Below, piece after piece: positions 54,201 to 63,184 of a stretch of DNA of 64,000 bases; within the stretch, counting starts at the first letter, position 1; each line of letters begins with the position of its first letter. The notes under the pieces are model-generated. The model did no database searches and was not told the origin of the DNA. It saw only the letters and a program-made list of their open reading frames with translations. The stretch comes from Rotaria sp. Silwood1 (taxonomy: Eukaryota; Rotifera; Eurotatoria; Philodinida; Philodinidae), in contig CAJNOP010000020.1 in the NCBI GenBank assembly GCA_905250075.1, positions 831,399 to 895,398 of the forward strand. The letters are read 5' to 3'. The position numbers and the translations under genes were made by a program.

Positions 54201-55096
54201 AAGTTTAAACTTAAATCTGTGGACAAGCAAAACTTATTTATTATACTATTTAAATTAATTCCTTATTAAACTTTAAAGATGTTAAAATACAACTTCTGAA
54301 AAAGACTTTACTGTTGAATTATCAACTTTTGATTGTTTGAATAAATGACTCGGACTCACCTAGATCTGACAGAAATATATATATATATATATATTTCCTT
54401 ATTCAATATTAATTATTAATTTAGGAGTTCCAGATCAATCACCTGAACAACATCAACCATTATTGGGTAGCAGTGGAAACGATACAAGTAGTCGTCATGA
54501 TTCAATTGATTCACATACATCAACTGATGATGGTTTTGGATTAAATGAAAACTGGCCAGTCAAAACAAAGTAAGTGATTTTTTTCCCTATTATGATCAAA
54601 TTAATTCAATTTTTTTGTTGTTTGCAGAACAATAATATCATCAAATCGAGCAGTACCTGCTAAAACTGCTTCACCGTTAATCAATACAGCTCAACCTCGA
54701 CCACAAGGGAATGTCAATTCTCGACAATTACCATCTTTACCAATGCCTATACGACAATTACCATTAGTGCCAAGTCCTTCGAGACAATTACCAACAATTG
54801 ATAATATAAATTCAACGAAATTATATTTCGATATTGATGATTTAGAAAACGAAGATGAACCTTTATCGACAAGATTTGCACGTGCCGGAGAATTATTTTA
54901 TTATCAAACATCATCATCATCATCATCGTCATCATCATCATCGTCTTCATCATCAAATTCAAATAATTCGTCATCCGAAAATTCTGATAATGATAATAAT
55001 GATGTACAAATTCAGATTCATAATCAACAAGAAGAAGACGAAGAAGAAGATGAAGGTGATAATAATCCTATTTCGCCATGTGAATATGAAGCTTAA
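40455..55096 (+). CDS. Cav2: Voltage-gated calcium channel alpha-1 subunit, Cav2 type
   Basis: Pore-forming subunit of a high-voltage-activated calcium channel, the type that triggers transmitter release at synapses. I joined 47 exon positions in phase (ATG 40455, TAA 55094-55096); the coding length is 6585 nt (2194 aa) with exon 36a and 2195 aa with 36b, normal for the family. Four six-helix repeats are present, with selectivity-filter glutamates at about residues 326 (TMEGW), 679 (TGEDW), 1159 (TGEGW) and 1463 (TGESW), i.e. the EEEE locus. Assignment to Cav2 rather than Cav1 rests on RSLFIF before IS1, [16 protein letters not shown], and [19 protein letters not shown] in the C-tail. Most introns are 50-75 bp; those at 43387-44200, 47124-48174, 48536-49223, 50711-51608 and 52815-53417 are much longer. 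Likely partners are beta and alpha2-delta subunits and calmodulin. Confidence 0.95.
42301..42840 (+). other. Cav2: Cav2 I-II linker with alpha interaction domain (exons 10-13)
   Basis: Exons 42301-42416, 42491-42550, 42613-42696 and 42744-42840. The beta-subunit binding site lies at residues 391-408 and reads [18 protein letters not shown]. Compared with the family pattern QQxExxLxGYxxWIxxxE, the Leu is Tyr and the Gly is Asn, while the key Tyr and Trp-Ile are kept. The rest of the linker is short, basic and acidic-patched (DDDEED). Confidence 0.9.
42905..44848 (+). other. Cav2: Cav2 repeat II (exons 14-20)
   Basis: Exons 42905-43032, 43102-43214, 43274-43386, 44201-44332, 44416-44488, 44562-44688, 44748-44848. 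IIS4 reads [16 protein letters not shown], the pore has TGEDWNE (Glu679), and IIS6 ends [20 protein letters not shown], all close to Cav2 relatives. The 814-bp intron between exons 16 and 17 holds the 90-bp TTAA element. Confidence 0.93.
43418..43507. mobile_element. 90-bp TTAA-flanked mini-element in a Cav2 intron
   Basis: TTAA at 43418-43421 and 43504-43507 flank an 82-bp unit with perfect 14-bp inverted ends, CCCTTTACGGCCGG at 43422-43435 and its complement at 43490-43503. The ends match those of the 11-12 kb element at 11 of 14 positions. Next to the left end is the palindrome ATGTTGCCAAATGGCAACAT (43436-43455), and CCCCTATAGGGG follows. It is non-autonomous and lies wholly in the intron between exons 16 and 17. 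Confidence 0.85.
44936..45615 (+). other. Cav2: Cav2 II-III linker (exons 21-23)
   Basis: Exons 44936-45099, 45173-45354 and 45426-45615 code a linker with Thr/Pro-rich, Asp/Tyr-rich and Ala/Glu/Lys-rich (helical) parts. It is much shorter than the vertebrate Cav2 linker and I see nothing like the vertebrate synprint site. The exon 21 end uses the donor AAAC|GTATAC, chosen because it joins in frame to ACTACAAAAAATGAC. Confidence 0.8.
45666..46903 (+). other. Cav2: Cav2 repeat III (exons 24-29)
   Basis: Exons 45666-45855, 45911-46017, 46087-46236, 46302-46412, 46491-46634, 46702-46903. IIIS4 reads [20 protein letters not shown]. The filter is [10 protein letters not shown] (Glu1159). IIIS6 ends [20 protein letters not shown], as in the family. 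Confidence 0.93.
48488..48535 (+). other. Cav2: Possible cassette exon in the repeat IV S3-S4 linker
   Basis: This 48-nt exon (16 codons, [16 protein letters not shown]) is phase 0 on both sides, so it can be skipped without frameshift. The IVS3-S4 linker is a known site of alternative splicing in Cav2 channels. Skipping here is inferred only from the phase. Confidence 0.5.
49579..49670 (+). other. Cav2: Alternative exon 36a, repeat IV S5-pore segment
   Basis: A 92-nt exon codes [19 protein letters not shown] then [11 protein letters not shown], completing an Arg codon with exon 37. Acceptor CTACAG; the donor is GCAAGA (GC-AG), a weaker type. It resembles exon 36b in sequence and phase and aligns with the same part of other Cav channels. 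Confidence 0.85.
49920..50014 (+). other. Cav2: Alternative exon 36b, repeat IV S5-pore segment
   Basis: A 95-nt exon codes [20 protein letters not shown] then [11 protein letters not shown], with donor GTATTT. It is nearer to the usual family sequence (INRHNNF). It enters in phase 0 and leaves in phase 2, as 36a does. Using both exons, or neither, breaks the frame. Confidence 0.88.
50523..52098 (+). other. Cav2: Cav2 proximal C-tail: EF-hand-like, pre-IQ and IQ region
   Basis: Exon 38 end and exons 50614-50710, 51609-51714, 51790-51930, 51989-52098. The EF-hand-like loop reads DPDGTGKLEYTK, with acidic ligands at positions 1 and 3 but Lys at 12. The IQ region reads [20 protein letters not shown], matching Cav2 IQ (VGKVYAALMIFDFYKQ) in pattern, so calmodulin binding is likely. 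The 898-bp intron 50711-51608 holds a foldback repeat. Confidence 0.85.
51050..51220. repeat. Foldback repeat in a Cav2 intron
   Basis: GACTAGATGCACGGCAT on the left is mirrored by a CCTGCATCTAGACATGC segment near 51198. The unit and its right flank, including CCATACATTTATCTTAATTT near 51430, resemble the repeat at 59.8-60.3 kb. Identity is patchy. Confidence 0.5.
52228..52278 (+). other. Cav2: Possible cassette exon in the C-tail
   Basis: A 51-nt segment ([17 protein letters not shown]) is bounded by TATAG and GTCAGT and is phase 0 on both sides. Frame is kept with or without it. It is a predicted exon; I have less confidence in it than in the conserved ones. Confidence 0.55.
52571..52597. 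repeat. CTT trinucleotide microsatellite
   Basis: About nine CTT units in the intron before exon 44. Confidence 0.9.
54374..54394. repeat. AT dinucleotide microsatellite
   Basis: About ten AT units in the intron between exons 45 and 46. Confidence 0.9.
54908..54957 (+). repeat. Cav2: TCA/TCG/TCT trinucleotide tract coding poly-Ser
   Basis: An in-frame serine tract of about 16 codons in the last exon of the calcium channel. It uses TCA, TCG and TCT codons and is likely to vary in length between alleles. Confidence 0.9.
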
Positions 55097-55123
55097 ATTT
55101 TGTTTTTCTTTTTTTGTTTCAAT

Positions 55124-55129
55124 AATAAA
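55124..55129 (+). promoter_or_regulatory. Cav2: Polyadenylation signal of Cav2
   Basis: AATAAA lies 27 bp after the stop codon, followed by a T-rich stretch. It implies a very short 3' UTR. Confidence 0.55.
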
Positions 55130-55329
55130 TTATATGAAAGAATTTTTTTAAAGTTTACATTTCTCAAGAACGCAAAACACTCAATAAACTTCATGTTGTA
55201 AGAGAATTACGAATTTATTAAAAAACTTGCAAAATTGAAATAAACTCTTATCGAATACAAAAATTCAAATGATTTCGGTTTTTAAATTTCATTAATATAC
55301 CCATTTTTGTTTTTAAAAGACTGTTATGT

Positions 55330-55670
55330 ATATTCATATTACCAACGAAAAGCAAACTGATTTCTTTACTAGAAATCATCAGAAATCCTAAAACACTTTA
55401 AAGATACGAATCATAACTGCCAGTGTTTAAAAATTATCGGAGATGATTAGAAATCATTAAAAATCACTCTAAATCATAGAAGGCCTCGAGAAATAAGATT
55501 AAAAATAAATCTCTGCTGTCTAATGATTATTATTGATTTTCTTGATTTCTAAGCATTTCCAATGATTCCTATTGATTCTCAGTGAACAGATAAAAATTAG
55601 TTTCAAGTGATAGAAATCAGTTTGTTTCCTTTTGTATACTAAATTAATCAGCATATTCATGAGATAAACA
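55330..55670. repeat. Small foldback with ATCA-rich inner arms
   Basis: GAAAAGCAAACTGATTTCT at about 55349 is mirrored by AGAAATCAGTTTGTTTCC at about 55613. Between them are several short GAAATCATnAGAAATC-type repeats facing each other around a centre near 55500. Confidence 0.6.
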
Positions 55671-57906
55671 AGTAATCTCAAGCATAGAACAATGATTGTT
55701 ATAAGCATGCTGTACTCATAATACCAATAAATTACAACAAAGCAATTCAGCTGAGCATCGAAGAATAAGTACTCGACGGAATGCCTTTAATATTAAACTA
55801 AAGCGTTATTAATTTATATCTACACTATCAGAATTAGATAATACTTCTCGCATGCACTAGTTATATTAATAAAGAAATCTTATAAGCAATAATGTATCTC
55901 CAATAAATGATCAATCAACTAACGGTTTAAATCTAAATCAAATAGGAAAAAGTTGAACAGCCATGAAACATAAAGTTAACAGTAGAAAATACTTGAAACA
56001 TGTCAAACATAACGAGATTCTTCTGTTTGTAGTCCTCTATGTCGATCGAATTCCTAATCTTGGTTACGGCAAGATGTAACGATTGCAAATTGTATTATTA
56101 ATGATTGATGGTTTATTCTTGTTCGATATGGTGTATGAGCACTGAAGCAATCGTATCGAAAAAAAAATGCAGAAAGATTGAGTCACACCAGACTATACGG
56201 AGCTTCTCCGCTTGGTCTACAAGCAGCATTCGAAAATCTTTGAATAATATGCCAATTATAAACAGATGACTTGTCAACTATCACTAACCTTCATAACTGC
56301 CATTTTCTTTGCTGGATTTTAGCCGAATATTCTGAACAAAATCGGGCTTGTTCAACTTATTGGTAATTAGTCGCCAAGACGGGCACCCATAAGGCAGCAA
56401 TTTTTCTTAGTTTCAGTTGTTTTGAAATAATCGACTCAATAGGTCTGTTGCTCAAATCAGTTCCTAGCAGACCTCGAAATGGGGCCACTTTTGATGGCCC
56501 GGCACGAATAACAATGGCACTATTATAATTATATTTCTTTTACAAAAAAAAATACTTTTAGATGACGGAACTCAACGGTCACTGAAGTTCGGGATGGCTA
56601 TTTCTTCTTAATTTACTTTAATTTTAAATTTCTTGAATTTTAAATGAAGAATAGATTTAAACTTTGAAAGGTTAAATTAATTTTAAATTTAACTTTTTTA
56701 TATGAATTTCAATAAGTTAAATTTAAAATAAATTTATTTTTGGACTTATTAAGTTTTCGTAAATGCAGAATTGATCATTCCTACACTGGAATAATTTATC
56801 AAATCATTGTAAAAAGTTTATTAATTATCATGGTGATCACGAGTTGAATAAGATTAGACAATTGTAAAGCTTAAAAAAAGCCTGGGAGATAAGTCGAATT
56901 ACTTACTGAATCAATAGCGTAAGATGAGTTCGTCGGTGCTTCAACTTCTGAAATACTATCATTTATTAGCACGAACCTCGCAGAAGTGAAATGCAACCGA
57001 TCAATTCCAAAGAGTCACATCGATTAATATTTCTACTTTCCCTTCTAATTTCAGTATACAGTTAAAACTATTCCACTTCAATAATATTCGTGTGGCTTAA
57101 TGCAACTAACAGTTCACTCCGCTTTCTGTGTGAATGAGAAGTGCTATCATACTGAATAAATGCTTTGTTTTCATTTATTGCCTAAATGAAATTTCCAAAG
57201 TGGTCGCATGATAAAGCTTTCTGATTGTTAAAAATTCCGAGATGTACAACCCATGTAGAAAATTTTGACGAAAAACTTGAATATATCGATTATTTTTTTG
57301 TTAAAACTCGATTAAAATGATGCTATTTAATTTTTACTGAAATTCAATTTTTCAACTTGAAAAACAGATTTCAATTGATTTTATTATTTTAAATCGATTT
57401 TTAATCGAATAATAAAGTCTTATTGACTAAAATTGTCTTTTAGAAACTGATGAGGAATGATTAAAATCAAATGAAATCTATCCTTAAAGCTGACCAGTCA
57501 GATTTTGATTGGATTCAAATAGTATCATTTTAATTGATACTTGTTCGTAAAAGAATTAATTCTAATCTAATTTATCGAAATTTTTTCTTGCATGAGTCAG
57601 TATTAATTGATATCCATCTCAACGCCTGGTATATGTATCAAAGTTTAGGCTAGTGTGATAATCACGATTTGCTAAGGTAAGGAGTTCCAAAAAAAAAACA
57701 AAAGTTTGAGTTTCTAACTTGAAACCCGAAAAAAAACCCATTTTACGATCATCACAATTTTGAATCAATGAAAATTTAAATATTCGAATTTTGATCAAAT
57801 GATGATAGTCCCATCTTAATCGATTTTTAGCTAGGAAGAAGTCGATTAGAATCAGTCTTTTCGTTTCCCTTGAGTGGCAAATTTCTCTTGCAAAAAGAAA
57901 TAAGGT

Positions 57907-58035
57907 TCAGGCCGAGCGGCACGGTAGAATTTTAAGCTTACCCGATCCACCGGTCTTCGCTGATGAGACATGCCCGGCCCGGAATACAAATCTTCTTGAG
58001 TCGGGTCGAGCTATCAGGCCGGGTGGCCCGTTTCT
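57907..58035. other. GC-rich patch with CCCGG motifs
   Basis: About 130 bp contain GCCCGGCCCGG, GTCGGGTCGAG and GGCCGGGTGGCCCG, far richer in G+C than the flanks, and end about 55 bp before the peptidase fragment. I see no open protein of interest. A diverged GATGGCCCGGCACGA motif also occurs near 56491. Confidence 0.6.
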
Positions 58036-58090
58036 ACACCTGGTATGCCTTAGTGAATATTGACAGAATAAATAGAAATAATTAATTAAG

Positions 58091-58661
58091 GTATTGCAAT
58101 GGCTATTGGACATGAAATAATACATGGATTTTATGATACGGGTCGTCAATTTGATAAAAATGGAGAGCGAATTCCTTGCTGGATTAATCAAACAATGTGT
58201 TATTGAACAGTATAGTAACTTTACTGTGCCACAAATTCATATGAATGTTGTTATCGTTTTAAATTCATCGTTTTCTATGCTTATGATTATTTTTTTACAT
58301 ATAGACTAACGGTAATCAAACACAAGGTGAAGATATTGCTGATAATGGTGGACTTAAAGCTGCTTTTTATGTAAGTAGATTAATTCGTTTAAAAATAAAA
58401 CTCGTTATCATTTGTAAACAAATTTAATATAGTTTAATGGACAGATTCTTATTCGTTTTTACTTTGCTTGTTGATAGGCATATAAAAACTGGGCTAAAAA
58501 TAATGTAAACGTTGACAAAAAAATTACCAGATCTAACAAAATATTCGCCTGAACAACTGTTTTTCATCAACTTTGCTCATACTTGGTGTATAAAAATGGC
58601 CGATTTACATGCAGCCAATTCAATTTTAACGGATGTTCATTCACTTGGACTCTTTAGATGA
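58091..58661 (+). pseudogene. C-terminal fragment of an M13 (neprilysin-like) metallopeptidase, broken
   Basis: Three exon-like blocks, 58091-58246, 58305-58370 and 58478-58661, match the zinc-site half of neprilysin-family peptidases. Seen are [12 protein letters not shown] (HExxH zinc site), [27 protein letters not shown] (ExxxD, third zinc ligand) and [10 protein letters not shown]. The frame shifts between the HExxH part and CVIEQY, with a small deletion, and again inside block 3 before [11 protein letters not shown]. The reading ends early after [10 protein letters not shown]. Splice borders at the usual family sites are kept, so it is not a processed copy. About 500 N-terminal residues are absent upstream. 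It is a dead gene fragment. Confidence 0.85.
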
Positions 58662-59879
58662 TTCTTATGTTTATAATCTATTGCGCAAAAGCTTTGCTAG
58701 AACATCATAGCTCATTTTTCAAGCACTCAGAAATAACTGTAGAGAGACAAAAGTAGTTAGGTACAATCAGAATTTTGTCCTTTCTCGAAGTATTTGCGCA
58801 GAGTTTTCCGTGGATGTTAACTTAGTCAACTATGAGAACACTTCTTCGAGGTACCAAAATGATATTTGTACAGAATTTTACATTGACCAATTTTGCATTT
58901 CAATGAAAACCTACTTGAAACAAAATATGAAATAATTTGTAAGAATTTAATATTTTAATGCTAACTTTGCTCTATAATATCTACTATTCGCATTTGAGCG
59001 ATTTGAGGTTTTAGTCATACAGACAGACCATTGCATAGAGAATCGAGCGCTCTAAAATTATGTTGTGTTAAATCTGGTTAACAATACGCATTGCATAAAC
59101 TATGTGTTGTGCAAATGCTTTGTATTTGGTTTTTTACAGGGGTCTTTTTTGACCCTTTAGGAAACTCTCTCATAATCAACCGATCTTACATTAAAAAAAA
59201 AAAACTTTTATGCATATATTCTGAAAGAAGATGCAATTCTGATCTTAGCCAACTGCTTTGGTTTCTTTACAGTTACTTTGAAGTTTTTAAAAAATGAGCG
59301 AAGATTTCGAACCACAACTTTCGCGTCGTCGGTTACTTATTTTTTCAAAGATGTTATTACTTAATTCTATTTTAGAATACTTGATCCTACATCAAATTTC
59401 GATGAGTTTCATCGAGTATTTAACTGTAAACTAGTTCAAGGAAATAGTCGAGTGAAAAAAATGTGTGGTTTGGTAACTTTGTCTTTCTTCAATGTTCTGT
59501 ATTCACACATAAAACAATAATGAAAAAGTGTTTGCTTTTTTTTTCGTTGAGTAATTTTGCACTTTGAAATAACTGGTTTAAAATATATTAACACTCATTA
59601 AGTCTAATTAGTGAACATGAAATCAAATTAAAATTTTTTTTTTTAAGCAAAAGAAATTACCTAGGAATGTTGATTTAAATCTGTTTTTTGATTCAATCAA
59701 ATTGAATATATTGAATGGTGTAGATGAACTACAAAAGTAATTCCAAGAACATGAATTATAAAATACTTCAACAAAAACTCTAAAAACCCAGAAGAGATAA
59801 TCAGGGGATAAAAAATAGCTCATTTGGTAACCCAAACTTGTCTTTCCAGGTTCATTTTATATATTCGATTTTCTATTTA

Positions 59880-60105
59880 TTTGCAAGAGCATGTCAACAT
59901 GCAGAGCATCATAAAGTGCTTTTTTTTTGAAATTCTTACTTTTTAGACGAAAAGAAGAGATCACAAGTTCAGTGACTTAGAAAACCTCTAAAAAAATGAC
60001 GCTATTTCTATGGAGATGCTTTCTTATATTATAATAAAAAAAGCTTATTTAAAAAAAGGACTATGTAGTGTTCTGCATCTTGACGTGCTCTTGTCAACAA
60101 AAAAT
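59880..60105. repeat. Foldback repeat related to the Cav2 intron copy
   Basis: GCAAGAGCATGTCAACATGC (59882) is mirrored by GCATCTTGACGTGCTCTTG (about 60077). The copy at 51.05-51.22 kb shares GGACTAT-TGTCCTGCATCT-like and CCATGCATTTATCTTAAT segments in the same order. Confidence 0.6.
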
Positions 60106-62184
60106 TTAAATGCATCACATGAACCTAAACTGAGAAATTTAGTTTTCACGTTCGACATATCATGAAGTAAGAAAAAACGGAAAAGATGTTCGGTTTTTTT
60201 TCAAAAACTACTGAGTAAAAATTTTTTGTCATTTACGAGAGATCAGATCACGGACTATATCCCCATGCATTTATCTTAATTATGATCAGTTTGACGGAAA
60301 GTGACTTTTTAGAGGTGAGGATCCTTAACTTAAATGGATATGCAGATTGATTTATTTTCTGTAGATGATTAGAAGGATGTTTTACTGATCTTTATAATCG
60401 ATTACAAAAAAAAATATGATTCAAACAAAGTACACGATCATAATTACTAAACTATTGCTATTAGCTGATTGTGAATGAAGGAATTTTTTTTAAAAACATT
60501 GTTTCTAGAACTAATATCAATGTCTAATGGATCTATGACTATACGATCGCATGTTTTTTTTTCGAAAGATTTTCATTGTCAAAAACAATTTAGTGGTGTT
60601 TTCTACTTGTCATATCATAGGCGATATGTAGTTGATTGACTGAAAATTCTGTTCTGTTAGTTGACTTGTCAATCAATCAAGAACAACATAGTTCAGTTCA
60701 TGTGAACGTGTGTATACCAATCGATAGTGCTTCTGAAACACTCTACAATCGTATATTTTCCGATTCGAAAAATACTGGTCACCTAAGAACTTCCTACAAG
60801 ATTATCCTGAAAACATAATTTTGTACCTTTTTGGCTTTTGTTCAGGATATTGTGGTCAGAAAAATATATTACGAGACAAAACTAATAACCTATGTGAAAC
60901 CAGCACTAAATTCTGGATCGAACCATGGATTTTTGTAATTTTTTTGTAAACGTTGTTTTTTCGTCAAAAAAATCACCTGGAGTCGCCTTCAGAGTCTTAG
61001 TCAAAAAATGTTTTGATTATAACTTTTTTTCTATCAAAATAGTTTCAACCGCTAATTTTTCTATATTTGAGATCACAACACTTGACACGACAAACCCATA
61101 TAGTTTTCATTGAAACCCTAGTGACAAGCTTGGGGACTTTCCCTCGTTAATATTTCCTCTACCACTGATAAAAATTCATGCTAAATCATCGTACTTCGCC
61201 TGTTTTTCTAAGTAAATTTTGAGTATTTTTAGCACGAAAGTCAAAAGAATTCGTCAAAAAGTAACTTGTAATTTCACCTATTTTCAAGCATATGCCTTGA
61301 AGTCTTCTCCGATGTGTTCTCTGCTCTAATCAAATATTCGATGAAAATTTCATTATTAAAGTCATTACTAGAGTAATGATCTATGCGAAGCATCTCAGGA
61401 TCATAGTACCTGAAAGTCTTCTAGCTGTGACAGTGTCAAGACATGTGAAGTTTTATTTGTCAATGGAATTAAGATAAACACTAATGCTCTTAAATAATGG
61501 TTGACTAGAAAAGTGCCACAAAAGCCTTTTATGATGTCCAATGAAAAAAGGATTGTTTTCATTCCAAATCCGATATACTAACGTCCATCAATCTCGGATT
61601 AGTGCATACGTGATCAGATTTCACTGGGGTCTGATTTATGGTAGAAATGTCAAGCAAAAAAGATTGACATATAGTTATTTTTTAATTAATTGCGACACTT
61701 TTGATAATCACTGTATTCTCTAGATAGATTCTTTCTAAATATTCTAGTTCTTAGTCTAAATGAAGTTTTATATCAATTTCTAAGTAATCATCGAATATCT
61801 ATTTACTTTTTTCTAATAGTTTTAGTTATTTTTTTAAGTTCATCATTGTCTAGCTAATAACTATCAGACGATTAGCGTCAATTAATCATCAATGTTTTGA
61901 TTATGTTGATTCAGTTGTTTAAGTTTTATTAGATCGATTCGAAACATAACCACAATTCTATCATTGAAGTTTTCATATGCAATTTTTCGTCAAAATAACA
62001 AGAGAAAATTGGCTTATATATATGATGCAAAAACAATAAAATGTGATTTTTGTTCATATCTTTCTACAAATAATGCAACAGTACTCACTAGGATAATCAT
62101 CTACCTGAAATCCTCGATTTGATCTCGTTTTGCTCATAGGTAAGACTCATAGCATACAGGAAAACTCTAACATGGTTCATGCCT

Positions 62185-63184
62185 TTAGGCCCGTCTTCTG
62201 GAGTTATGATCATTTTACTGGACGTTCAGTTTATTATAGTATATCACGAGAAAAATCGTAACAAGGAATTTTCTTCCTAAAATTCTCCCTAACAGTAGCT
62301 CTCATGGTCTTTACAATAACTTGAAAGGTACAGCTCAAACGGAGTTTCTTCTTCAAACATTGTATGCTTAAAAACTGGACTAATACCCATTTGAAAAAAG
62401 AAAAAGTGTGAGTATTTTTTGAATAACTTTTGATAGAAACTAGGTAGAGAAATGCAATTTTCACCGTTTAAAAGAGGAGATGAAACTGCGTCAAATAGTC
62501 TATATCAGAGTTTCTTGAAGAAGTTTTCTCAGAGTCTACCATCACGTTTGTTAAACACCAAAGATTGCCTAACGTAAAAGCTTTACGATTTCAATTTTCA
62601 GAAGTGCACTAGCATCGTTAACTGAAGATTTATAAAATCTGTAAGTCCTATGTTATAAGTTTTAGCCAATCATGAATTATGCACATTCTACTGCATGTTA
62701 TCGGCAGATTTTTCATAGAAAATTGACTTTTTTTTTCATTTTTCAACGAAAAAAATCCATCTTATAAACTTATTCAAAAGCCTAGATTTTTTGAAAAATT
62801 GGTGAGAAACTCTAAGAAAATTTGTCAGAAAACTTTGATACAGACTATTCGATGCAGTTTCAACTCCTCTTTTAAACGATGAAAATCGCATTTTTCTACC
62901 TAGTTTCTATCAAAACTTATTCAAAAAATACTCACACTTTTCGTTTTTGACATGGACATTAGTTTTGGAGTTCTTGTATCAAAGTCATTTTTTTTGCAAA
63001 CGTGTTATCTCAAAAGAGAAATATGCATTTGAGTTTCGACTTCTGCAATATCATGAGGGTTATGAGAACTATTTTTGTGGAAAATTTCAGGGCAGAAATT
63101 CCTTGTTGCGATTTTTTTTCATGATATGCTGCAATAGATTGAAATCTCGATAAAATGAGCATAACTCAAGAAGAAGGACTTAAC
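62185..63184. repeat. 1-kb imperfect palindrome (foldback)
   Basis: The left arm (62185 to about 62545) is the reverse complement of the right arm (about 62800 to 63184). One block reads TAGAAACTAGGTAGAGAAATG on the left and CATTTTTCTACCTAGTTTCT on the right; another is GGAGTTATGATCATTTTA against TAAAATGAGCATAACTC. The spacer is about 255 bp. No coding capacity or target duplication was identified. Confidence 0.8.

Larger units (their letters stand above)
52671..55096 (+). other. Cav2: Cav2 distal C-tail (exons 44-47) with RQLP repeats
   Basis: Exons 52671-52814, 53418-54000, 54425-54569, 54628-55096. Exon 44 is basic and Ser-rich, with RRSS and RRSGS sites that suit PKA-like kinases. Exon 45 is a disordered Pro/Thr/Asn-rich stretch. 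Exon 47 carries three 10-residue repeats starting RQLP at 54722, 54752 and 54782; the first two read RQLPSLP and RQLPLVP. A poly-Ser run (54908-54957) and an acidic end follow. The final residues CEYEA lack the vertebrate Cav2 DDWC-type end. Exon 45 has its own stop at 54036-54038 if the next intron is kept. Confidence 0.8.
55130..58090. other. Intergenic DNA downstream of Cav2
   Basis: No supported gene. It holds a foldback at 55.33-55.67 kb, AT-rich low-complexity DNA around 56.6-56.75 kb and 57.28-57.45 kb, and a GC-rich patch at 57.9-58.04 kb. Confidence 0.5.

Noticed and set aside
54747..55151. ORFs overlapping the last Cav2 exon, including a His-rich one
   Set aside because: Shadows of the Ser-coding trinucleotide tract in other frames; the in-phase frame continues the channel.
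56350..56400. Minus-strand peptide LLPYGCPSWRLI resembling a LINE reverse transcriptase C-terminal motif
   Set aside because: Only about 12 residues, with a stop just upstream and no other transposon motif nearby.
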